A stretch of DNA of 64,000 nucleotides. Source: an uncultured Eudoraea sp. Its GTDB lineage: Bacteria; Bacteroidota; Bacteroidia; Flavobacteriales; Flavobacteriaceae. How positions within the stretch are numbered: position 1 is the stretch's first letter; each line of letters begins with the position of its first letter. A program made the position numbers and the translations under genes. Location of the stretch: positions 930,001 through 994,000 of the forward strand of contig NZ_CANLGX010000001.1 of assembly GCF_947490415.1 (NCBI RefSeq). The letters run 5' to 3'. Below, piece after piece: positions 19,517 to 28,597 of this stretch. Below the pieces are notes generated by a model. That model made no database searches, was not told the DNA's origin, and was given only the letters and a program-made list of their open reading frames with translations.

Positions 19517-20833
19517 ATGGATTTAAAGGATAAACTGGTTTCTTCTTTCCTGGCATTTGAGAATAATGTAGATGTGGAACATCCCGTTCATGATATACGC
19601 TCGGAGGCAATTAAGAACTTCGAACTTAAAGGTTTTCCTGATAGAAAACAGGAGGCCTGGAAATACACCTCATTGAACAGCTTACAAAAGATAGATTTCA
19701 GCATCTTTCCTAAAGGAATAAATGCCCTGGAATACAAGGATGTTAAGCAGTATTTTCTTCATGAGATAGATACTTATAAAATTGTATTTATTGACGGTGT
19801 ATATAGCTCATTCCTTTCCGAAACGACACATGACGGAGTAGATATATGCCTTATGAGCGCTGCTCTAAGCAAACCCATGTATAAGCAGATAATAGATGTT
19901 TACTTTAATGCGGTAGCCTCAAAAGATGAATCGCTAACTACATTAAATACCGCATTTAGTAAAGAGGGGGCTTATATTTATATCCCTAAGAATAAAATGC
20001 CCAAAAAGCCAATAGAAATATTGCATTTTGCTACAGGTAATGAAGCTGCATTGCTACTTCAACCCCGTAATTTAATTATTGCAGAAGAAAATGCCGAACT
20101 TCAGATTATAGAGCGTCATCAGAGTCTTACTTCGAATGAAGTATTAACAAATTCGGTCACTGAAATTTTCGCTGCAAAGAACGCTATTGTAGATTATTAT
20201 AAAGTTCAAAATGACGTTGATAATGCATCCTTAATAGATAATACCTACATTTCTCAAAAGAGCAACAGCGTAGTGAAGGTCCATACCTTCTCCTTTGGAG
20301 GAAAGTTAACCAGGAATAATCTTAATTATTACCAGAATGGGGAATATATTGATTCTACCATGAAGGGGGTAACCATACTTGGTGAAAAACAGCATGTAGA
20401 CCATCATACCCTGGTGCATCACAGAGAACCTAATTGCGAAAGTCATCAGGATTATAAGGGAATTTATGGAGAAAAGTCTATGGGAGTATTCAATGGCAAA
20501 ATCATAGTGGATAAGATTGCCCAAAAGACCAACGCCTTTCAACAAAACAATAATATTTTGATTAGTGATAAGGCTACTATCAATACCAAACCACAATTAG
20601 AGATCTTTGCGGATGATGTAAAATGTTCTCATGGCTGCACTATTGGACAACTAGATGAAGAGGCACTCTTTTATCTGCAAACCAGAGGAATACCAAAAAA
20701 GGAAGCTGCAGCCCTCTTGATGTATGCGTTTGCCAATAATGTGTTGGCGAGTGTTCGAATCCCTGAATTAAAAATGAGAATTAATAAGCTGATTGCCAAT
20801 AAATTGGGTGTTCAACTGGGGTTTGATCTTTAA
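19517..20833 (+). CDS. sufD: Fe-S cluster assembly protein SufD
   Basis: A 438-residue SufD, the SufB paralogue in the SufBC2D complex, needed for iron entry. The N-terminal part has the family segment FPDRKQEAWKYTSLNSL and the C-terminal core has HHTLVHHREPNCESHQDYKGI and KCSHGCTIGQLDEEALFYLQTRGI, with the conserved His in the SufB-SufD interface region. A 71-bp gap separates it from sufC. Confidence 0.96.
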   Translation: MDLKDKLVSSFLAFENNVDVEHPVHDIRSEAIKNFELKGFPDRKQEAWKYTSLNSLQKIDFSIFPKGINALEYKDVKQYFLHEIDTYKIVFIDGVYSSFLSETTHDGVDICLMSAALSKPMYKQIIDVYFNAVASKDESLTTLNTAFSKEGAYIYIPKNKMPKKPIEILHFATGNEAALLLQPRNLIIAEENAELQIIERHQSLTSNEVLTNSVTEIFAAKNAIVDYYKVQNDVDNASLIDNTYISQKSNSVVKVHTFSFGGKLTRNNLNYYQNGEYIDSTMKGVTILGEKQHVDHHTLVHHREPNCESHQDYKGIYGEKSMGVFNGKIIVDKIAQKTNAFQQNNNILISDKATINTKPQLEIFADDVKCSHGCTIGQLDEEALFYLQTRGIPKKEAAALLMYAFANNVLASVRIPELKMRINKLIANKLGVQLGFDL

Positions 20834-20865
20834 TATTTAGTTTAGCTTTAAATAATTCTGGCCTT

Positions 20866-22092
20866 ATGATTATAACCAAATTGGATATTGAAACTATTCG
20901 CCAGGATTTTCCTATTCTCAAAAGGAAAGTTAATGGATACCCATTGGTTTATCTTGATAATGCGGCTACTTCGCAGACACCAAAACAAGTCATAGATGTT
21001 ATTGTAGATTATTATACTCGCTATAATGCTAATATTCATAGGGGCGTGCATACCTTATCTCAGGAGGCAACAGATGCTTATGAAAACGCACGTATAAAGG
21101 TTCAAAACCATATAAATGCGGTTGAACCTTATGAAATAATTTTTACTTCAGGCACTACAGATAGCATTAACCTGGTAGCTAATGGCTTTGCTTCTTTTTT
21201 AAAAAAAGGAGATGAATTATTGGTGTCTGCTATGGAACATCATTCCAATATAGTTCCATGGCAAATGCTATGTGAACGAACGGGTGCTATCTTAAAAGTA
21301 ATTCCAATGAACCTTGAAGGCGAACTCCTTATAGAGGAATACGCCAAGTTGCTATCGAGTAGTACTAAATTGGTAGTTTGTAATCATGTATCCAATGCGT
21401 TGGGTACTATAAACCCAATAGAAAAAATTATTTCATTGGCACATGAGGTTGGAGCAGCCGTTCTGATTGACGGCGCGCAAGCGGCACCACACATTAAAAT
21501 AGATGTTCAAAAGTTGAATGTGGACTTTTATACGATTTCTGCACATAAAATTTGTGGGCCCACTGGGGTAGGTATTTTGTATGGGAAGGAAGAATGGCTT
21601 GCAAAATTACCACCATATCAGGGCGGAGGAGAAATGATAGCAGAGGTCACCTTTGAAAAAACAACCTATGCCGATTTGCCCCATAAGTTTGAGGCAGGTA
21701 CTCCAAATATATGTGGAGGAATAGCTTTTGGAGCGGCGCTGGATTATATGAATTCTTTGGGTTACGAGGCAATCGCCAGTTATGAAAAAGGGCTCCTGGC
21801 ATATGCTACCAAGGAACTTACATTGATCGAAGGGCTTAAAATATATGGTACTTCCGAGCATAAAACATCAGTCATTTCCTTTAATGTTAAAGGCATTCAC
21901 CCCTATGACATAGGTACGATTCTGGATAAATTAGGAATTGCGGTAAGAACGGGGCATCATTGTGCGCAACCTGTTATGGATTACTTTAAAGTACCGGGAA
22001 CGGTAAGGGCGAGTTTTAGCTTTTATAATACCAAAAATGAAGTAGATATTCTTGTAGAGGGAGTAAAGAAGACCATACAGATGCTAAGCTAA
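20866..22092 (+). CDS. sufS: Cysteine desulfurase SufS
   Basis: A 408-residue PLP enzyme (group II desulfurase) that takes sulfur from cysteine to give alanine and an enzyme persulfide. Lys228 in SAHKICGPTG binds PLP and Cys366 in RTGHHCAQP is the persulfide cysteine. It hands sulfur to SufE, encoded 74 bp downstream. Confidence 0.97.
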   Translation: MIITKLDIETIRQDFPILKRKVNGYPLVYLDNAATSQTPKQVIDVIVDYYTRYNANIHRGVHTLSQEATDAYENARIKVQNHINAVEPYEIIFTSGTTDSINLVANGFASFLKKGDELLVSAMEHHSNIVPWQMLCERTGAILKVIPMNLEGELLIEEYAKLLSSSTKLVVCNHVSNALGTINPIEKIISLAHEVGAAVLIDGAQAAPHIKIDVQKLNVDFYTISAHKICGPTGVGILYGKEEWLAKLPPYQGGGEMIAEVTFEKTTYADLPHKFEAGTPNICGGIAFGAALDYMNSLGYEAIASYEKGLLAYATKELTLIEGLKIYGTSEHKTSVISFNVKGIHPYDIGTILDKLGIAVRTGHHCAQPVMDYFKVPGTVRASFSFYNTKNEVDILVEGVKKTIQMLS

Positions 22093-22166
22093 ACAATGCT
22101 TGTTATCATTTTCCCAAACTATTGAAAACCACTGATACTTATTGTATTTTAGCCGAAAACCTTTTT

Positions 22167-22589
22167 ATGAGCATTGAAGAAATTCAGAACGAAATTGTAG
22201 AAGAGTTTTCCATGTTTGATGACTGGATGCAGCGGTATGAATATATGATAGAATTAGGAAAATCACTTCCATTAATTGAAGAGCAATATAAAACAGAAGA
22301 CAATATAATCAAAGGTTGCCAAAGTAAGGTTTGGGTACATGCAGAACTGGAGGAGGGTAAACTGGTTTTTACAGCCGATAGTGATGCCATTATCACTAAA
22401 GGTATTATTGCCATTTTAATTAGAGCTTTTAGTAATCAAAAGCCGATGGATATTATAGAGGCAAATACAGATTTTATAGATCAAATAGGGCTTAAAGAGC
22501 ATTTATCTCCAACCCGGGCCAATGGGTTGGTAAGTATGATAAAACAATTGAAATTGTACGCCATTGCATACCAAACACAATTGAATTAA
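22167..22589 (+). CDS. sufE: Sulfur acceptor SufE
   Basis: A 140-residue SufE that accepts sulfur from SufS and carries it to SufB. The acceptor cysteine is Cys51 in IIKGCQSKVWV. The ATG at 22167 is chosen; the frame opens earlier at a TTG (22122), but the added residues are not part of the family. Confidence 0.94.
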   Translation: MSIEEIQNEIVEEFSMFDDWMQRYEYMIELGKSLPLIEEQYKTEDNIIKGCQSKVWVHAELEEGKLVFTADSDAIITKGIIAILIRAFSNQKPMDIIEANTDFIDQIGLKEHLSPTRANGLVSMIKQLKLYAIAYQTQLN

Positions 22590-22607
22590 ATAATTAATCC
22601 GAGAGAT

Positions 22608-22934
22608 ATGAGTGAAACAACAATAAATACGCAGGAACTAGGCGAGAAAATAGTAACCGTTCTCAAGACAATTTATGATCCAGAGATTCCTGTGGATATT
22701 TATGAATTGGGATTAATCTATGATGTTTTTGTAAATGAGGACAATGATGTAAAAATATTGATGACACTAACCTCACCCAACTGCCCGGTAGCCGAAACTT
22801 TACCCGTTGAGGTAGAAGAAAGGGTTAAATCACTGGATCTTGTTAAAGGTGCGGAAGTTGAAATAACTTTTGATCCTCCCTGGACCCAGGACCTTATGAG
22901 CGAAGAAGCCAAACTGGAGCTGGGACTTCTTTAA
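22608..22934 (+). CDS. MIP18/DUF59 protein of the SUF operon (SufT-like)
   Basis: A 108-residue DUF59 protein. Family motifs are IYDPEIPVDIYELGLIYDV and the cysteine in LTSPNCPVAETLP. Members near suf genes (SufT, PaaD-like) help mature Fe-S proteins, probably in cluster delivery. It starts 18 bp after sufE. Confidence 0.9.
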   Translation: MSETTINTQELGEKIVTVLKTIYDPEIPVDIYELGLIYDVFVNEDNDVKILMTLTSPNCPVAETLPVEVEERVKSLDLVKGAEVEITFDPPWTQDLMSEEAKLELGLL

Positions 22935-22962
22935 TTTATTACTTAAGAAAAACTTCTCAGGT

Positions 22963-23466
22963 ATGTCTGAAATAGTAAATCGTGTAGCCCAAAGTAAACT
23001 CCTTACATTTGATCTGGAGGATTATTATCCCCCTGGGAAACGAGTGCTTTTAGATATTAAAGAGTGGCTATACGAAGAAATTATCCTGAAAGAAAAAGAT
23101 TTTAGAGCACATGTAGCAAATCATGATTGGGAACAATATAGTGATGCCTATGTAGCTCTTTATTGCTCGACAGAAGCTATAATTCCCGGCTGGGCCTATA
23201 TGTTAGTCTCTACAAAATTACAACCCTATGCAAAGAAAGTGGTTTTAGGCTCTTTGGAAGATTTAGAGACCACCCTTTTTCAGGCTATTATAGAAGATTT
23301 AGATATCTCTGATTTTAAAGATAAACCTGTAATAATTAAAGGCTGTAGTAATAAACCAGTACCGCCAAATGCCTATCTATGGGCTACTATTAAACTTCAA
23401 CCAGTAGCTAAAAGTATAATGTATGGAGAAGCTTGTTCTTCCGTGCCTTTGTTTAAAAGGAAATAG
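22963..23466 (+). CDS. DUF2480 family protein
   Basis: A 167-residue soluble protein typical of Bacteroidetes suf operons (ESEF-like start MSEIVNRVAQSKLLTFDLEDYYP). It has cysteines in LYCSTEAIIPGWAYM, KGCSNKPVP and GEACSSVP, which could bind a metal or sulfur. Its role is unknown, but its place 28 bp after the DUF59 gene suggests work in Fe-S assembly. Confidence 0.8.
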   Translation: MSEIVNRVAQSKLLTFDLEDYYPPGKRVLLDIKEWLYEEIILKEKDFRAHVANHDWEQYSDAYVALYCSTEAIIPGWAYMLVSTKLQPYAKKVVLGSLEDLETTLFQAIIEDLDISDFKDKPVIIKGCSNKPVPPNAYLWATIKLQPVAKSIMYGEACSSVPLFKRK

Positions 23467-23475
23467 AATACATTT

Positions 23476-23507
23476 TTGTTAAATATTCCCAACAATCCTT
23501 ACATTTG
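23476..23507 (+). promoter_or_regulatory. Promoter of the DUF3078 gene
   Basis: TTG (23476-23478), 21-nt spacer, TACATTTG (23500-23507), 28 bp before the ATG at 23536. This suggests the last gene can be transcribed apart from suf. Confidence 0.6.
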
Positions 23508-23535
23508 CCCTTCTAAATTAGAAATACTAGACATC

Positions 23536-24462
23536 ATGAAAAAAATATTATTAATATTGGCCCTCGTGGGAAGTGCTTTTAATTCCTTTGCCCAAACTAA
23601 AGATGAATTAGACGCAGAAAAGGCAAGTAAAAATGATTCCATAGCTGCTATTCAGGGCAGAGTAGATGCTATCCAGGCCCAGATAGATGCTTTGCCGGGT
23701 TGGAAAGTTGGAGCATTCGGAACTATTGGAGGTAGTTTTTCCGGGTTTAATAATTGGTACGCACAGGAATCTCCAAATAATTCGGCTGGCACAATAGGTT
23801 TTACTGTAAACGGTTTTGCCAATCGGAATGAAAGTAAATACTTCTGGAGAAATGCCCTTACTCTAAATCTCAATTGGGTAAAATTTGATGATAAGGATGA
23901 TCCTGATGATCAAAGTGGTTTTAGACAGGCCACAGATGTATTTAATATTTCTTCTTTATACGGACGAAAATTAAGTGAAAAGTTTGCGCTTTCGGGACTT
24001 GTGGAATACAGGACCACTATTTTAAGCAACTTTAACGATCCGGGTTATCTGGATGTTGGTGTGGGGGCTACATGGACGCCTGTAAAAGATCTTTTTGTAG
24101 TGATCCATCCATTAAACTATAACTTTGTATTTAGTAGTGGAGATTCTGTTTTCGAGTCCTCTTTGGGTGCAAAGATCGTTGCTGATTACAGTAAGGAATT
24201 TGGCGCATTAAAGTTTAAAACAAACCTGTCTGTTTTCCAAAGCTACAAGAGTTCTAACTTTTCTAACTGGACCTGGACGAACTCCTTTAGTTATACAGTA
24301 TGGAAAAACATAGGAATTGGATTTGATTTTGGCCTGAGGGATAATAAGCAAGAGGCTCTTAACTATGCCCTTACTACTTTGGGAGACCCGGATGCTACTT
24401 TTGATAATATTAATAACGATCTACAAACGTACTATACGCTGGGGTTAAGCTATAAGTTTTAG
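23536..24462 (+). CDS. DUF3078 outer-membrane-type protein
   Basis: A 308-residue exported protein: signal peptide MKKILLILALVGSAFNSFAQ, a short coiled-coil stretch (DELDAEKASKNDSIAAIQGRVDAIQAQIDAL), then strands rich in aromatic residues ending in LGLSYKF, an outer-membrane-barrel-like C-terminus ending in Phe. DUF3078 is widespread in Bacteroidetes with no known role. It has its own promoter and is followed by a strong terminator. Confidence 0.82.
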   Translation: MKKILLILALVGSAFNSFAQTKDELDAEKASKNDSIAAIQGRVDAIQAQIDALPGWKVGAFGTIGGSFSGFNNWYAQESPNNSAGTIGFTVNGFANRNESKYFWRNALTLNLNWVKFDDKDDPDDQSGFRQATDVFNISSLYGRKLSEKFALSGLVEYRTTILSNFNDPGYLDVGVGATWTPVKDLFVVIHPLNYNFVFSSGDSVFESSLGAKIVADYSKEFGALKFKTNLSVFQSYKSSNFSNWTWTNSFSYTVWKNIGIGFDFGLRDNKQEALNYALTTLGDPDATFDNINNDLQTYYTLGLSYKF

Positions 24463-24486
24463 CACGACCTGAATATATTTATAACT

Positions 24487-24518
24487 AAAAAACCCCGGCA
24501 GATCTGCCGGGGTTTTTT
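24487..24518. terminator. Perfect 32-bp palindromic terminator
   Basis: Six A, a ten-base arm CCCCGGCAGA, its exact complement, six T: a perfect 32-bp palindrome, so it can end transcription from either side. It ends the suf/DUF3078 transcript and is also the first element of the downstream noncoding repeat. Confidence 0.9.
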
Positions 24519-24726
24519 AGTAAAGTAGGATGGTAAAATTTGGTTTGTTAATTATTATTATGGTTAAGAGACGATTTGGGGAATCGAACACTTTAAATTA
24601 AGTTCAGGGTTAGATTTGGGGTTGAACACTATCACTTAATTACTCCGTAAAGATAAGTTGAACAAACTTTTGATCATAAAATATGTTGTGAATCTATCTC
24701 CGGATGTTGTGAAAAATATGAGTGGT
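24487..24726. repeat. Noncoding repeat copy R1 (headed by terminator)
   Basis: About 240 bp with no gene, matched block by block by copy R2 at 24865-25130. Shared blocks in order: the AAAAAACCCCGGC terminator; AAAGTAGG; TTGGTTTGTTAAT; TGGTTAAG; CGATTTGGG; AACACTT-AAATTAAG; GATTTGGGGTT; AACACTA-CACTTAATTAC; GTTGTGAAAAATATGA. Within the copy the block GATTTGGGG...GAACACT occurs twice about 45 bp apart. Function unknown. Confidence 0.75.
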
Positions 24727-24864
24727 TTATTTACATCGGTGAAATGCATATTATACTTTTAATTTATACATCTTGTTACATTAATTGTTTAAATTTTCAA
24801 GACATATGGACAAAAATTTATGGCCGCAATTCCCAGAATAATATATCTCAAACTTTTAATCAAC

Positions 24865-25130
24865 AAAAAACCCCGGCGTTTCCGTCGGGGCTTTGTTAGA
24901 AAAGTAGGTTTGTAAAACTTGGTTTGTTAATCTAATACTTTGGTTAAGTGCCGATTTGGGTTCTGAATCATCCCGATTAACATCGGGAAGAATAACACTT
25001 AAATTAAGCTATGTTTTGATTTGGGGTTAAACACTAACACTTAATTACAATGTAAATGTAGTTCGGTTCTTAAGAATCTCTAAATTATTGTTGTGAAGTG
25101 GAGTTATAATGTTGTGAAAAATATGAAGTG
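24865..25130. repeat. Noncoding repeat copy R2, with an extra hairpin
   Basis: Second, diverged copy of R1 in the same orientation, 378 bp further on. It starts with its own terminator hairpin (24871-24890: 8-bp stem including one G-U, TTTC loop). It differs by an insertion of about 22 bp that holds a small hairpin, TCCCGAT-TAAC-ATCGGGA at 24971-24988. The spacer between the copies and the tail 25131-25227 hold no gene I can support. Confidence 0.75.
24871..24890. terminator. Terminator hairpin of repeat copy R2
   Basis: CCCCGGCG / TTTC loop / CGTCGGGG with one G-U pair, preceded by A6 and followed by CTTTGTT. It has the same layout as the palindromic terminator at 24487 but a different loop. 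Confidence 0.7.
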
Positions 25131-25227
25131 TATCAGATGTCAGATGAATGACCTGATGACCTATGAATTGCATCGGCATAATTCACTTAAATTTCGGATG
25201 GATAATTTAAAAAATAATGGACTTTAA

Positions 25228-26439
25228 CTAATATTCATCGAGATGTTCAGGATAAAGAAAATTGTTATAAGGGAAACGCGAAATATGAATTTCCCTTACT
25301 GCATCATATACTTTCTTTCGGAATTCATCAAGATTCTCCTTTTTCAGTGCAGAAATAAAAATAACATTTTCACCTAATTGTTGCATCCAGGTATGTTTCC
25401 ATTCTTCAATCGTAAAGTGCTTTGAACTCCTTTCGGTCACCAGATCATCTTCTTCTAAAATTTCCTGTTCGTAAAGATCAATTTTGTTAAACACCATTAT
25501 TGTTTTCTTATCAGATGAACCAATCTCATTCAGTATTTGATTTACAGAATTAATGTGATCTTCAAAATTTGGATGTGAAATATCTACAATGTGAAGCAAT
25601 AGATCTGCTTCTCTAACCTCGTCTAAAGTACTTTTAAAACTCTCAACTAATTGTGTAGGCAGTTTACGTATAAACCCAACAGTATCGCTTAGTAAAAAAG
25701 GCAAATTACCCAGCACTACCTTTCTAACAGTCGTGTCTAATGTCGCAAACAATTTGTCCTCAGCAAAAACCTCACTTTTACTAATAACGTTCATAAGGGT
25801 AGATTTGCCAACATTGGTATACCCTACAAGAGCTACACGCACCAAGGCTCCACGGTTTCCTCGTTGAGTGCCCATTTGGCGGTCTATTTTAGTTAATTTC
25901 TTTTTTAGCAGCGCTATTCTATCTCTGACTATCCGACGGTCTGTTTCAATTTCGGTTTCTCCTGGACCTCTCATTCCAATACCTCCCCGTTGTCTTTCAA
26001 GATGCGTCCATAAGCCGGTAAGGCGTGGTAATAAATATTCATATTGCGCGAGCTCTACTTGTGTACGGGCATAGCTGGTTTTGGCTCTTTGCGCAAAAAT
26101 ATCAAGTATTAATCCTGTTCTGTCCAGTATTTTGCAACGCAGTATTTTCTCAATATTACGCTGCTGAACAGCCGTAAGTTCATCATCAAATATGACTGAC
26201 CCTATTTCGTTTTCGTCTACATATTTTTCTATTTCCAAAATTTTACCACTACCAATATATGTTTTTGGGTTGGGTAAATCGACTCGTTGAACAAAACGTT
26301 TCAATACTTCGCCGCCTGCTGTATAAGTAAGAAACTCCAGTTCATCAAGATATTCCTGTACTTTCTTTTCATTCTGCTGTTTGTTAATAACACCCACCAG
26401 AATTGCTTTTTCGTATTCTATATTTTGCTTCTCTAACAT
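25228..26439 (-). CDS. hflX: Ribosome-associated GTPase HflX
   Basis: A 403-residue GTPase that binds the 50S subunit and splits stalled ribosomes under stress. The N-terminal HflX domain (ILVGVINKQQNEKKVQEYLDEL) is followed by the Gly-rich linker ERQRGGIGMRGPGETEIETDRR and the G domain: G1 GYTNVGKST, G3 DTVGFIRKLP, G4 NKID. It is divergent from the neighbouring nuclease-family gene. Confidence 0.96.
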   Translation of the reverse strand: MLEKQNIEYEKAILVGVINKQQNEKKVQEYLDELEFLTYTAGGEVLKRFVQRVDLPNPKTYIGSGKILEIEKYVDENEIGSVIFDDELTAVQQRNIEKILRCKILDRTGLILDIFAQRAKTSYARTQVELAQYEYLLPRLTGLWTHLERQRGGIGMRGPGETEIETDRRIVRDRIALLKKKLTKIDRQMGTQRGNRGALVRVALVGYTNVGKSTLMNVISKSEVFAEDKLFATLDTTVRKVVLGNLPFLLSDTVGFIRKLPTQLVESFKSTLDEVREADLLLHIVDISHPNFEDHINSVNQILNEIGSSDKKTIMVFNKIDLYEQEILEEDDLVTERSSKHFTIEEWKHTWMQQLGENVIFISALKKENLDEFRKKVYDAVREIHISRFPYNNFLYPEHLDEY

Positions 26440-26455
26440 CTGATAAATTATAGTA

Positions 26456-26463
26456 CAAATCTA
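26456..26463 (-). promoter_or_regulatory. Candidate -7 box of hflX
   Basis: TAGATTTG on the minus strand, 16 bp before the hflX ATG. It lies within 6 bp of the -33 element of the divergent gene, so the two promoters crowd each other. Confidence 0.45.
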
Positions 26464-26468
26464 AGTAA

Positions 26469-26496
26469 TTGGAACCAAGTGATTTTCGTAATTTTG
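26469..26496 (+). promoter_or_regulatory. Promoter of the EEP-family gene
   Basis: TTG (26469-26471), 17-nt spacer, TAATTTTG (26489-26496), 19 bp before the ATG at 26516. Confidence 0.6.
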
Positions 26497-26515
26497 ATAA
26501 CCAAATTAAAATTGC

Positions 26516-27487
26516 ATGATTTTTTCATTTCTGCAAAGAAATAAACCCCAAAACGATCATACTATTGTCTTCTATAACCTGGAGAATCTTTTTGATGTAA
26601 GAGATGATCATAATACACTTGATTTAGATTTCACCCCAAAAGGAAAGAAAAGATGGACCAAAAGGAAGTATAATAAGAAGTTGCTCAAACTAGCCAGTAC
26701 CATCTCAAGAATAGGTGTTAAAACTACTAACAAGCCACCTGTGCTCGTTGGAATAGCAGAAGTTGAGAACGAAGAGGTCATTAAGGACCTGATATCTACT
26801 GGGGCTTTAAAAAATGAGGATTACGATTACGTTCATTATGATTCTCCGGATGAACGGGGAATAGATACCGCTTTGTTATATCTCAGATCAAATTTTAAAG
26901 TTCTACGTTCCACGCCTATTCCTTTGTGGATAATCAATCCTGAAGGAGAAAGAGACACAACGAGAGACATACTTTATGTTCACGGTGTTTTGAACGGTGA
27001 GGAAATTCATGTTTTTGTTAATCACTGGCCATCACGCAGAGACGGGGATATTGAAACAGATTATAAAAGAATAAAAGCTGCCAAGACCCTTAGGGATTAT
27101 ATGAATAAAATTGAAAAAAATTATTCAACTCCAAATTACATTGTCATGGGAGATTTTAATGATGGTCCTGATGCAATTAGTATCCGCACCTTGGTTGAAT
27201 CTAAATTGTTATACAATCCTATGGAAAAACTATTGACCCCCGAAAGAGGGAGCGCAAACTACAGAAGGAGCTGGTCACTTTTTGATCAGATTCTGGTCTC
27301 TCATAGTTTTTTCAATTATGAAAAAGGCACACATAGTTTTGCACATGCCAATATTTTTGACGACCATCAGCTTAAAGAATGGGATGGCAAATACGCCGGA
27401 AATCCCTTCAGAACGTATGTAGGCCAAAAGTATAAAGGAGGATACAGTGACCATTTTCCTGTATATATTCAATTAAAGTACAATTAA
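26516..27487 (+). CDS. Endonuclease/exonuclease/phosphatase family protein
   Basis: A 323-residue protein of the EEP fold. Metal and phosphate-binding motifs are in order: FYNLENLFD (Asn, Glu), GIAEVEN (catalytic Glu), VNHWPSRRDG (His), MGDFNDGPD (Asp, Asn) and SDHFPVYI (Asp-His). No clear signal peptide: the N-terminus MIFSFLQRNKP is short. The family cleaves phosphodiesters of nucleic acids or lipid head groups; the substrate is unknown. Confidence 0.85.
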   Translation: MIFSFLQRNKPQNDHTIVFYNLENLFDVRDDHNTLDLDFTPKGKKRWTKRKYNKKLLKLASTISRIGVKTTNKPPVLVGIAEVENEEVIKDLISTGALKNEDYDYVHYDSPDERGIDTALLYLRSNFKVLRSTPIPLWIINPEGERDTTRDILYVHGVLNGEEIHVFVNHWPSRRDGDIETDYKRIKAAKTLRDYMNKIEKNYSTPNYIVMGDFNDGPDAISIRTLVESKLLYNPMEKLLTPERGSANYRRSWSLFDQILVSHSFFNYEKGTHSFAHANIFDDHQLKEWDGKYAGNPFRTYVGQKYKGGYSDHFPVYIQLKYN

Positions 27488-27575
27488 TATAGCGCTGGGC
27501 TTTTCCATTTAGTGTACGAATTGTCTTTTTAGGATTTGCACTTTAGTTTTCAAACATAAGGCAAGGTGTAAATTG

Positions 27576-28385
27576 TTACTTATTTAGGTCTTTTTCAATA
27601 AGCCTTATCAGGTCCTCAGCTTTCTTTTTAGCTTGTGATGCCCAGATACAATGATAATTTACTTCAAGCGCCAGATATCTCAGATGGTGTTCAACATCTT
27701 TTTTGCCTTTTAAAGTAGCTATAGGATCTTCCAAACCGGAAACATCCAAAGTAAATATACCGTAATGGTCACGTAAAAACCTAGTGGTTTCATTGGCCCA
27801 TTCTTCATGTTCTTCAATGGCATAACCTTCAAGTCGCTGAGCCATAAAGCTATAATAATTAGAAATTTTGGTTTTTAGATTAATATTAATAATGTTGGAA
27901 AAGGAACCTGTGGAAAATAGCTCATTGATGACAGATTTGTTAAAAGACAGGCCTCCGAAACCTCGGCCAAGCATGGAAAAAGCCAATTCTATAAAATTTC
28001 GGTTTAATGTATCCGGAAATGAACCCTTCCATAGATGATTTGCATCATCATTTTTAGAAACATCAACCCATTCCAATTCTGTAAAAGTTTGGATATTCAA
28101 TTCTGAATGTTCAAGTATATAAAATATACCTTTTAATCTAGTTTTATTAAAGGAAATGTTAGTTTCCAAAGAACCAATATCCTCATTCAGAGCGTCTTTT
28201 AAATTGGTTAAATAATTAATCACCTCAATTTCTTTTTTTTTGTTTTCATTCCAATTATTAATCTGAAGAGCGATTAGGATTCCTATGACAACCAGAATAA
28301 TTTCTCCAATACCGTAAATTAAATATTTGTTGAATTTGTTATCAGTCAGCATTTTTTGTCTAATTTTTCGAAAGAATTTTATCAT
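27576..28385 (-). CDS. DUF6090 family membrane protein
   Basis: A 269-residue protein with the DUF6090 hallmark: a basic N-terminus (IKFFRKIRQKMLTDNKFNKY), one transmembrane segment (YGIGEIILVVIGILIALQINNWNE) and a helical periplasmic-side domain. The family is abundant in Bacteroidetes, often in several copies, with no known function. It is the last block of the exonuclease-remnant array, directly downstream of remnant B, and its upstream region holds a 38-bp palindrome. Confidence 0.8.
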   Translation of the reverse strand: MIKFFRKIRQKMLTDNKFNKYLIYGIGEIILVVIGILIALQINNWNENKKKEIEVINYLTNLKDALNEDIGSLETNISFNKTRLKGIFYILEHSELNIQTFTELEWVDVSKNDDANHLWKGSFPDTLNRNFIELAFSMLGRGFGGLSFNKSVINELFSTGSFSNIININLKTKISNYYSFMAQRLEGYAIEEHEEWANETTRFLRDHYGIFTLDVSGLEDPIATLKGKKDVEHHLRYLALEVNYHCIWASQAKKKAEDLIRLIEKDLNK

Positions 28386-28404
28386 TTGTTATTGCTTGGT
28401 CATA

Positions 28405-28442
28405 GTTTCTACTACGGAGCTTAAGCGAAGTAGTAATGAAAC
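28405..28442. promoter_or_regulatory. 38-bp palindrome upstream of the DUF6090 gene
   Basis: GTTTC, TACTAC, three bases, GCTTAAGC, three bases, GTAGTA, two bases, GAAAC: symmetric around the central GCTTAAGC. It lies 20 bp before the DUF6090 ATG. It could be an operator for a dimeric repressor or a 5'-UTR hairpin. Confidence 0.5.
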
Positions 28443-28597
28443 ACAACGCTTGGATATAATTATTAACTATATAACTAAGATACTACAACCAAGCTAATAA
28501 GCACAATACATGTGGAGACAATGACCCTGTATTAGATAGCGCGATTCAATAGTATTCTTTATGAAGCACACCTAATACGCCTGGTGGAAGCAACACT

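Noticed and set aside
24570-24640. Sequence GGGGAATCGAACAC resembling the T-arm of a tRNA read in reverse
   Set aside because: No acceptor, D or anticodon arms can be paired around it, and the second repeat copy changes the bases.
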